Part shown: positions 12,274-23,500 of the stretch, piece after piece
Position numbering within the stretch: position 1 is the stretch's first letter
How the letters are laid out: every line of letters begins with the position of its first letter
From: Cliona cf. orientalis
Taxonomy: Eukaryota; Porifera; Demospongiae; Clionaida; Clionaidae
DNA length: 64,000 nucleotides
Direction: 5' to 3'
NCBI GenBank assembly: GCA_963930775.1
Contig: OZ005689.1
Coordinates: 5,270,001 to 5,334,000, forward strand
Translations under genes and position numbers: made by a program
The notes under the pieces: model-generated
The model's database searches: none
Told to the model about the DNA's origin: nothing
Seen by the model: only the letters and a program-made list of their open reading frames with translations

Positions 12274-13666
12274 CATAGAGTCGGTAGACTCTATAAGTAG
12301 GGATGGCCCGGATATGCCATATATGTAATACATTACAAATATCCAAATATCTCAAAATAGGTAATTTTGTGAAATTTCTAAGTGTGAAAATCAGAATCTC
12401 CAGCAAATTATCTATCTAACAAGACCAAGATCATCCATCAATTCAATTGTATACGTCAGAACCAGATGTTCAAAAAATAGCCATTTGTCAAGGTTTCTTT
12501 CTTCTTTCTTTCTTTTTCATTATCAGGGCTAGCTCAAGACTGCCTTAATCACTCATCTTAGTTTGAGTATAAATCCACTCCATTTTGTAGCGCGCAGTGC
12601 AGTGGCACGCAAGTTTGGCATTATCTCGACAGTTACGTAATAGTGGGTGTGTACGGCGAATGGCGGGTGTGTCTGATACGCCATTTTGTGATATAATGCG
12701 CATGCTCGGAATGTGTTGCCATGGTGAAGTCATGTGACAGCGCCCCCTGCCACAGGCGAGCTCGAGCTCTCGAGCCGAGGCCGAGGCGAGCTAGCTACTC
12801 GCTAGCGCGTGGAGCAGCGCGCTGGATCGATCATGGATAAGAAGGCACTAGGCATAGGCGAGCTACTCGCTAGCGCGTGCAGCGCTAATGCTCCGCTGGA
12901 ACGATCATAGATATCATACGCCTGAAGGCGCAAAGCGGCTCAGCTCGACCGTGGCTGAGGAGCGCGGGTGGCGTACAGATCGTAGATTTATGCCGAGTAG
13001 CTGCTGCTAATAATAAAATTTAGAACTTGGTTTTCTCCCTAAACGGAAGAGTCTCATCACTACTTGGGCAGCCTAAAACAGCCTTCTTTATCAGCCTGCT
13101 TCATCACCGTGCATAGGCATATGAACGCAAGTTAACGAGAGGCGTGGCTACGAAAATTTGGCACCTCCCATCGTCCACTTAATTACACTGGACAGCAAGC
13201 CATGTAGATGGCATTGATAAAAATTTAGTGCACTATGTGCAATAAAAAAAAAAGGAACAGGAACAAGTATAAAAACAATTGAATAAAATTGAAGGATGAA
13301 GTAGGGATGGCAGGATAAAAAAGTACACAAACAAGATTTGTAAGGGCTAATTGCATCTACTATACATCCCTACGCTTGCTTTCAAGTTGAGGGATGCAAA
13401 AATAACCAGTAATAATTAATGCATGTGATTGAATCAAACTGACCATCCCACCATCGTGACAACTAGCTAGGAATAACCTGAATGTATTCCACATACTTCA
13501 CTCGACAAGTAGCTATGTTGACATTAATAGGTGCGTAATAATAAAGAAAAGCAAGCGTAGGGATGTATAGTAGATGCAATTAGCCCTTACAAATCTTGTT
13601 TGTGTACTTTTTTATCCTGCCATCCCTACTTCATCCTTCAATTTTATTCAATTGTTTTTATACTTG
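12274..13666 (+). mobile_element. Non-autonomous composite element, TAGGGATGG family, copy 3
   Basis: Same ends as the copies at 5,919 and 7,927. The right part is a clear foldback: an arm at about 13,262-13,383 and its reverse complement at about 13,548-13,669. The paralogous spacer near 60,760 lacks the whole block, which gives an empty site and defines the insertion. No convincing coding sequence. Confidence 0.75.
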
Positions 13667-13849
13667 TATCTATTATTATAGTACAATGTGTGCAAGAATC
13701 TACCATCAGAACCCTGTCTACCCTTGTACGTGCATCAGGTTGAGTGACAGGTATTATGAATGCACACACCTACATGTAATTATAATAATAATTATTATGC
13801 ATGATAGTGCTATTTAATAATTATCCATTATTAATTATAGAACTTAAAG

Positions 13850-14218
13850 ATGATGGCAGGACCTGGTAGTACAAGAGAAGTTGATGATCATATTAGGCTC
13901 ACCCAAGAGCGGTGGGATAAAGAAACAAATCGAGAAATAACAATGGTGATCATCGGACGATCAGGAACTGGAAAATCCACTCTGACAAAAAATATACTTG
14001 ATTTGAGCGGAGAAGAAGGTCCAAAAGTTGATCACAGTCCAAAATGTGCAGTAACCATTCAAATTAAGATATATGAAGCCGAAATACATGGAGTAATGGT
14101 ACATATGATTGATGTGCCTGGTCTTGATGAAAAGAGAGAAAAAGAGCTCCTAAAGGAACTTGAGAGAGCAACAGGAAAAAAAAGGCCGACATACTGCTTT
14201 ACTGTGTCCCCTAATTGA
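13850..14218 (+). pseudogene. P-loop GTPase, copy of the 60,942 gene, truncated
   Basis: The first ~110 codons match the full-length GTPase at 60,942 closely, including MMAGPGSTREVDD, an intact P-loop (GRSGTGKS) and DVPGLDEKREKE. An A-run longer by two bases than in the full-length copy shifts the frame near 14,180, and homology ends soon after, so most of the protein is missing. This broken copy keeps the usual first P-loop glycine, while the intact gene does not. Confidence 0.8.
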
Positions 14219-14574
14219 TTGACTCTTTGATAGGAGCTGCGGGATACCTCGCAGACGATTTCAATGGCTTTGAGATCAAAAATTTCTCAAGTGCAACTCC
14301 AATCGTTCGTATAATTGTATACCAGCTATAGTATACATGCATAGATCAAGTTCATGTACATGTACTATAACATTATTAATTTAATGATAGTATAGTTATA
14401 ATAATTATAATAATATTATTATAGCAGAAACGGAACGAGCGAAATCGATTGCGCATGTGTCAGAATTAATAATACTGTGGGTAATACATTATCATAGGAC
14501 TCTATACAAATGAGATAACTATTGTTTAATACGTTAGCAGTTATTATTCAAAAAATTAGCATTAGACTTCTGCT
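14219..14574. other. Short spacer, possible gene remnant
   Basis: Mostly AT-rich. Positions 14,224-14,310 read on the plus strand as a short open stretch (IGAAGYLADDFNGF) that could be the end of an unrelated GTPase-like gene. No start or partner exon was found. Confidence 0.3.
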
Positions 14575-17500
14575 TTATAATTTTCCATAAGCAGGGCACT
14601 GCTCCAATTCGATGTGAGTACCTTTTTGTACTTTCTCATAAGCAGGACAATCTTTTAGTTCTATGCCTTTAGCATCACCGTACTCTGTCGGAAATCATCA
14701 GTTCTGGTTCATATAAATTGCTTCAATTTTGGTATTGGATGTGCTTTTGCCTGAAAATAGTAATGAGTATCCTGGCATGACACTCCTTTCATTGATGTCA
14801 ATATGACAATTAATTTTAATAAAATTCTTGATGAAGCAGCTAGCTAATGCAATAGTCTTACACAGATATCTGAAACTTTGAATCATTTTTGGTTTAATCT
14901 AGTATAGTTTAAGGGGGACATTAGTCAATATGACCTACAATGAAACCACTGTATATAGATAGACGGATTTATCATGCAAATTTCTTGTCGACATCAGTGG
15001 AGGGAACATTAAGCGTGACATACCTTTATTGTAACGTAAGCGAATACATAACGATATGGTCACTATGGCTATGACGATGATGATGACGACCACAGATAGT
15101 GTAACTCCACCAATGATTGCACCTGCTCCATTACTGCTACCTAAAGTTTAACAAGGAACAAAAGATATTATCATTGCATCCCCAACCGCAGTTGCACTTT
15201 ATATACTTTTCTGCCTCGAGTTATAGATGATTATGATGTAACCCACAAGGAATTTCATGAGCTGAGAAAATTGCTAGATATGCACGCATGTAGTGTAACT
15301 CATACCAAGTACATATTATATACATTATTAAAGTAAAGCTGTTTTCATGCGTACATGCTGTCTCTTAAATTGTCACAAAAATTACTTGGCAGCGCCTGTT
15401 TGTGCTATTAGCTATCATAAGTCCTATAAAGTTACATCCCCAGTAGGAATTTATTTTTCTGCAGTTATTAGGTAATTATGGTGTAACCTATAGTGTAATC
15501 TATGCAGAAAATTCAGGACCTCCATGGAACCTTTCTGAGACTTGAAAATCGGTAACTTAAAGTAGCTATGTAGTGTATCTGACGTATGTATCCAGCGAAT
15601 ATAGATTAAAAGTTGAGTGCTACTTTCTCTGATCATCATTGGACAAGTATGGCTGGCCGAATTTCACATGTTCTTGGCTGACGTAATCCCGTGGATAAAT
15701 AAAGCTAGCCGCTTGCACTATATATCATATCCTTGGACTTATCGTGGTCCTGCCATATAATATGTAGCTAAGTTGTATCCAAAGCACATAAAATACTTTG
15801 CCTGCTTCGCAGAACTTATTGCTCATCTAATGACATCACCACAAAGAAAAAACTATAACATCTATTAGGCCTCTGTCCGTTATTCAGTGTATGTCCTTTA
15901 TTGGGGGAGTTTTTATTTAGTCACCTCCCACTTCATCTAAATAAGTGTTTACAAAGAAAATTCGTGACACTTTGGCCGGCCATGCCTTCGTAAAAGTAGT
16001 CACTAAGTGGCACAGTGTTCAACTGAGACTTATTGAGTACATACATGTCTGCTACTTCGTGGATTCCTAACTGATGCCAAAATACAACAATCATGTGCAG
16101 CAGGGGGCGAGCGAAGCGAGCCCCCCTGCTTGTATATATTATAATTATTATATATATTATGTTACTGTGCTACTTTAAAATAATGATCAAGTGTTAACTA
16201 CATCTTTAGTGACTGCTTAATTGTCATTTGAGTCAGCATGCAGAGATGTACGTAGCAGTCGAACACCCATGGTCTTCCAACTGAAGTTGATGCCAACAGA
16301 AAGTTCATGCATCTATATCAGAACTCCAATTAGCCCATGCAGGTGGCCGTGACATTGAATTCTTCTTCCTCGTCTCCAGGTTCTAGCTATCATCATAGCC
16401 ATATGATAGGGTCTGCTAGACTATTAATAGTACTATGGTAATACTGTATATATGCAACCTGAAAGGGGCATGGTAATTCATACTAATCATAGTCCCACCC
16501 ACTGTCCATTAGTCGGAACATTTTTTGCATGCACTGCGGGGTACGTATACATATACCTCAGTTGCATGCACCATTTGGTCACAAAAAGGTAGTACCGGGC
16601 ATGCATATAATTTGTGCCTTGACCATACTCGCTCTGAATACGGGGTAACAACATTAGAAGTACAGTTCTTTAAACATCAAATAATAATATATTATGTCAC
16701 TTAGAGTCTAAGGCTTCACCAAGCATTTGAAGCAGTTATGAAGACCTTGGAAACCACTTAGCCTCTGATGATTATAAAGATGCCATATCCAATTGCAGAC
16801 TGCACTTGGGAATGCATTCCAAGACCACCAGATGGTCACGAATTTGGTGATAGATAATCTCAGCCTAAAAAGGCTGAAGCCAAACTCTTACCTCCTAAAT
16901 ATTCTAGGGCATGCTTAGCTTAGCTAGACTCTACTTAGAAATCAACGGATCGAAGCTTCTATAGTATAAAATATATTATTACAGAATTCTTCAGTGGCTA
17001 ATTCATGTGTATTCACTATAATATAACAGACAGGCTATAGCTAGATGTCTATTATAGTGAGTAGCTACTACGCAATAATGATAATATCTCTTGTTACTTG
17101 TTAATTAAACTTTATAGGACCTACAGTATACCCGGTAGCTATACTAGCACAAACAGGCATTGCCAACAATTTTGTGAAACTAACATGTAGCTAGGATGCA
17201 CTATGGCCATTAAGAGTCTAACCTGGTGATGGATCAGAATTTTCAGTGGTAGAAGAGAGAGATTCACTACCTGGAAAATAATCAAAATTATTGATGAAAT
17301 GTAATTCAGCTGCACCTATATCTATGCTGAACTTACCTGGTCCAGCAAATTGTGCAGGAGAGTTGGTAGGTGTGGAGTTCCCAAATATGTTCATAGCAAT
17401 AGCATTAAAGGTGTATCTTGCTCCTGGTGTCAATTGATCCACAACTATGGACACCAATTTTCCGCTTGTGTAGTTGGGAAAACCAACTGTTCTCTCAGGT

Positions 17501-20500
17501 TGCCTAATCCCCAGGAAGATGGGAATTATGTTAAAGCGGAAATCTTGATTTGGTGTGTTGACTCCAGCAGCAACCGTCTTGATTTGTACAATAATTTCTC
17601 CAGAATGAGGGCCAGTTATCAAATCTCCAAACAGAGGTTCAGCAGGTACACCTTGACATTAATGTGTGAATTGTGGAAAAAAGAAAATGAGTTTATATGA
17701 GAGAGAGAGAACCAGCCGTAAGTGCTCACCAACTATGTGATGAACCGGCTCACACACAGTACTCGATGATCCGTTACTGTTTTCTGCTGTCACAGTGAAA
17801 GTGTACTCTTCACCAGCTACTAGCCTAGGAACAGTTGTGATATCTGGAGTCAAAACTGATTACTTATTCAATAGAAACATCAATTGCTTTGTGTCTAGGA
17901 CTATGAGAACTGTGTCTCACCAATTATTGCTATGTTAGCCCTTATATTCAAACTAGCCTATAAATAGTGTGTAATGCATATATCTATCAGTTCAGTTCAG
18001 CCTAAAACATGAGAAATATTATTCTACTCTAAGAATCTTCTTATGTACTGAGGCGCTTGCATATGGCGCACAAGACCCGTGCGTGACATTTTGGCGACCC
18101 TGCCAGGATCCAATAGCTGCAAAAGGACTTTGCTACTGGTCAATTGCAAGCTGAGCGCTGTTAGCTACTGGTGATCGACGGACAGTGAATGTCCAAGAGG
18201 GAGCTGAAGGCACTGCTAGCCGACGGACAGTCTTGCAGCAGTGTGGGCAAGCTGGCGACCTCTAACCACAATAGCAACCGCAGGACTCGGAGCAACACAA
18301 TGGACTCCTCAGCAGCAGCAGAATCCACTGAAGAGTTGAGACGACGGGTGGAGACCCTTGAGCATCATCTGCGGGAGGCTCAGGCTCAAGTACAGAGCAA
18401 AGTTACTGAGCTACAGGAGGTGCGGCATGAGCGTGATGTACTAGAGGACCAGGTCGGCAGTATTCGTCAAGAGTTGGACGATGCTTTATCCTCTGATCAA
18501 GTTCACCGAGAACATGCTGACAGGCTCGCAAGTGAGCTGGAACTCTCACGTCTGCAGTTTGAGCTGGATAAATTGCGTGCCATGGAGTCTCTCCGAGCTG
18601 AACACCAGGGTATGCTAGACCGTGAACTTCGTCGAGCTGAGGAGCTGAGACAGGAGAAGAAGAGGAGTGACGAAAGAGTCATATGGCTGGAGTCTCAACT
18701 CAAAGAAGCTGTGCAGCCGAGGTCTATGGCAGCTGAGACTGAGCAGCAAATGGATCCATTGGAGTCTGTCCCTGTGACCACTCAGTATCCTTCAACTGGC
18801 TATTCCGTCGCTGTGGAGGAGCAAAGAGCTGGGAGTGTCTCTCCTACCTGCTACTACTATCCGGGAAGGAAAGTGGAACAGGAGCCTTCTCAGACTCTCC
18901 CTCAGACACAGACAGTGTCCATACATGAGCAGGAGGTGAGTAATGAGGGTCCTGCATACACTATTGAGCATACCTTAGACCCAATGGCAAAATGCTTCCA
19001 ACCTACTGGAGCTAGCAAGGAACCCCCTCCACTTTTACCACAAGCCTCTTTGCTAAGCTGTGGAGTAGAACAACCCACCATTGTTCAATCTATGACTAAG
19101 TTGTTGCAGGCACAAACCGAAATGATTTCTGCCCAAGCACATGCAGTTGCAATACAAAGTCTACCCGCCCTTCCCCATTTTGCTGGACAAGATGTGGACT
19201 CGACTACAGATGAAGACAGTTTTGATAGATGGCTGGAGCAGTTTGAAGAGAGAAGCAGAATAGCAGGATGGACTAGTGAGCAGCAGCTCTGCCAGCTGAA
19301 GGCACATCTGGAGAAGACTGCTCTACAGGTGTTCCGTATGTTGACCACTGAGGAAAGAAGCGACTACATCAAAGCAATTGGAGCTCTCCGAAAGCGATTC
19401 AAGCCAGTGGCTATTGAAGAGTTAAGAGGAATGGAGTTTCATCAGCTGATGCAAGATTCACAGAGCATTGAGCAGCTCGGTATCGAGTTGCAACGCCTAG
19501 CAAGGAAAGCCTTTCCTAGCATCTCTGGGAAAGAGCAAGACATCCTGTTGAAAGGGAGATTTTACCAAGCCCTACTCCCAAGATGGCAGCGAAAGCTAAC
19601 ACCAAAACCTGAGGAGACATTTGCAGAACTCTACGATAGGGCTAGGACCCTTGAAAAACATGAGAAGCAGTATGCTGCTTCAGCAGCTGCAAGGGCTGAC
19701 AACGCTAAGTCAGACAAGAAGCATGTCTCCAATTATGGCAAACAGAAATCAAATCAAAGGGTACCCCATAACAATGTGGCCACTAAATCCAATATGAGCT
19801 CAGAAAATTTGGCACCAAATTCAGAAAAATCATGTGTTGCAACACAGAAAAAGACAGCACAACCAGTTGGTGCTAGTCAGTCACAGATCAGCTGTTATCG
19901 CTGTGGTGGAACTGGGCATTATGCTCGCAACTGTAAATCAGTTCCATCTAAACCACAGAGTGAAGCACCTGGCAAATCATCTACCAGCACTTCTCGTTCT
20001 GCAGCTATTAAGTCAGAAAGCAGCCACCCTCAGAAGTTTACAGAGGAACAACTGGAAGAGATGCTGGCCAGAGTGCGGCTTGAGAAAGAAGCAAGCCTGC
20101 TCCACAAGCAGACGGCTAAAGTAGACACTGTTTCAGCAGATAAAGGTGCTATCACAGAAGCTGTCGGCCCCACCCTTTATGTTGACTTGACCATTGAAGG
20201 TGTACCAGTTCAAGCAATGGTTGATACTGGATCTCAATCCACCATCATCTCTCGTGATGTACTGCACAAAGTTGGCAGACACTTAGCAAGTCAGGGAAAA
20301 CCATTGCCCCAGCTTCAAGTACCAACTGTACGATTGTATGGCAAAAATGGAAAGAAAACTAAATCTGAGCTGAATATCTCAGCTGAAGCTCTGTTGACCA
20401 TGGAAGCAGACGGTGCACGGATACAAACACCTGTCTTTATTCAACCTGACAGTGATCAGCCTTGTCTTCTAGGCATGAATGCTGCACCTTCTCTGAATTT

Positions 20501-23500
20501 GCAGTTTCTCAGAGCCAATGGCCAACCACTGAAGTCCACAGCCGACTCAATCAGCACAGAACAAGACTTACCATTGGCTAAAGTTTGTCTTGTTGAGTCA
20601 ACTACAATACCAGCTAGAAAAGGTCGATTCCTGGAAGCCACTATTGAGCCAAGCCTTGAGGAAGGAGCTCAAGTATTGTTTGAACCTCGATTGCAGAGTT
20701 TGCAAGCCAAAGGGCTTAGCACACAAGAAGCATTGCTGACCGTGGCTCCCAGCGGAAATATCCTAGTGCCATTGCTCAATATGGAATTTAGTAACTCAGA
20801 TGTAAAAGCTGGTGATGTAATTGGAACTATTGAGCTAATGGATGAAGTTGCTGACAACTTGTATCCTACTTCAAGCTGTGCACAAGTTGAAGGACAGCTA
20901 CAGCCACTCGCTGATTCTGCCCGCAGATCAAAACTAAAGCAACAGTTGAAGCTGCCAGAGTTGCAAGCTGATCTTGCAAAAGCAGGAATGAGCACAGATC
21001 GAGTGAAGGAAATCGAGAAGGTATTGCTTGATGCAGATGACGTATTTGCTTTAGATGAGTCTGAGTTAGGATAAACCTCCCTAGTAACTCACTCCATCAA
21101 TACTGGTGATCATCCACCAATAAAGCAGCAACCTCGAAGAACACCTTTCTGCCATAAAGAGAAGATATCTCAACTTGTCAATGACATGCTTGAAAAGAAG
21201 GTGATTCAACCCTCGTCAAGTGCATGGGCAAGCCCCATTGTATTGGTGCCAAAGAAAGATGGTACTCAACGGTTCTGTGTTGACTATCGGCGAGTCAATG
21301 CCGTAACAAAGAAAGATGTATACCCTCTACCGAGAATAGATGACATTCTCGATACTTTGTCTGGAACAAAGTACTTCTCAACACTGGACTTATGTTCTGG
21401 CTACTGGCAGATCCAGTTGGATCCAGATACAAGAGAAAAGTCCGCCTTCACAACACACTCGGGATTGTACGAGTTCACAAGAATGCCATTCGGGTTGTGC
21501 AATGCACCCGCTACGTTTCAAAGATTGTTGCAAACAGTACTGTCTGGATTGGAAGGGAAGTTTTGCTTTGTTTACCTCGATGACATCCTGATTTGCTCAA
21601 AGTCATTCGAAGAGCATCTGCAACATTTGCAGCAAATATTTGAGCGGCTAAGGAAAGCTGGTCTCACTCTGAAGCCCAAGAAATGTTCATTCCTCCGGAA
21701 ACAAGTGATCTACTTGGGACATGTCATCTCGAGCAGTGGAATATCTCCTGATCCTTCCAAAACACAGAAAGTACGAGACTACCCAGAACCAACAGATGTA
21801 AAGAAAGTGAGGCAATTTCTTGGCTTGGCATCTTATTACCGCAGGTTCATACCAGACTTTGCAAAGATAGCCAATCCGCTCCACTCCTTAACCAAGAAAG
21901 GAAAAGTTTTCCAATGGTCAGTGAAGTGCCAAGAAGCATTTGACCTGCTCAAGCAGAAGTTGATCTCAGCACCTGTTTTGAGTTACCCTAAGTTTGGCCC
22001 AGAAGAAGAGTTCATTGTGGAAACTGATGCTAGCATACTCGGCATTGGAGCAGTTCTAGCCCAAAAGCAGCAAGATGGACATGTGCATCCAGTGGCCTAT
22101 GCATCAAGAACTCTCAATCCACACGAGCAGAACTACGCCATCACAGAACTGGAGACACTGGCTCTGGTTTGGGCACTCAAACAGTTTCGTCCATACATTC
22201 TGGGACACCATTGCACAGTTTTTACAGATCATTCTGCTTGTTCATCACTTCTAAAATCTCCTCATCCTTCTGCTAAGCTTGCAAGATGGGCCATGAGTAT
22301 TCAAGACTTGGATCTTGACATCAAGTACCGCTCTGGTAAATCCAATGTCAATGCAGATGCACTGTCACGCAACCATAGTGAATCTGATAGCAGCAGGGAA
22401 AAGCAGGAAGCTTTATGTCGGGAAGTCTCGACTAGCTCTTCTGATGATGCTAAGCTGGACCATCTAACAGACGCAATGGAAGAAATTGCTCAGCAGAAGC
22501 TCAGAGATATCAAAGCACAACAACGCAAGGATTCGGAGCTGAATGACATAATTCTCTACCTTGAAAATGATCAGCTACCCAAAGATGCAGCAGTGGCGAA
22601 AAAAGTGGCACTTGAAAGTTCACAGTACGAGATACTAGATGGAATCCTGTACCATAACACTCATACTCAACCTGGAACATGGTGTGTAGTAGTACCGGAA
22701 GACTTGAGAACAGATCTCTTGACAGAAGCTCACTCTGGAAAGTTTTCAGGTCATTTTGCTGAACGCAGAGTCTACAATCTGCTTAATCGCCGATACTGGT
22801 GGAAAGGAATGCATGCGGATGTGAAACGGCATTGCAGATCTTGTCTAATCTGTGCCACCAGGAAGGGAACTGGTCGAGCATTTAAGCCTCCTTTGCAACC
22901 TATTCCTGTAGGCGGACCATTCCACAGAGTTGGAGTCGATGTTCTTCAGTTACCGCTGACTGAATCTGGGAATCAGTATGTCGTGATCTTTCTTGATTAC
23001 CTCACCAAGTGGGTAGAAGCCTTTGCTGTGCCTGATCAAAGTGCAACCACAATTGCCAAACTTCTGGTGGAAGAGATCTTCTGTCGCCATGGGGCACCAG
23101 AGCACCTCCTATCCGATAGAGGAGCTAATTTCTTATCCAGTTTGATACAAGATGTGTGCAAATACCTCGACATTAAGAAGGTCAACACATCTGGTTACCA
23201 CCCGCAAACAGACGGCTTGGTAGAAAGATTCAATTCTACTCTGATCAATATGCTATCAAAATGTGCTGAAAAGAACGGAAAAGATTGGGACAAGCAGCTC
23301 CCCTATGTCTTATTCGCTTACAGAGCAACCCTTCAGGAATCCACTAAGGAATCGCCGTTTTATCTACTCTATGGACGTGATCCACGACTGCCATCTGAGT
23401 GTGCTCTAGCCGTACCCACAACCCCCTACATGGTTGATCTACAAGATTACCGGACGGAGCTAACTACCTCTCTCTCCGATGCTTGGTTAGCAGCTCAGGA

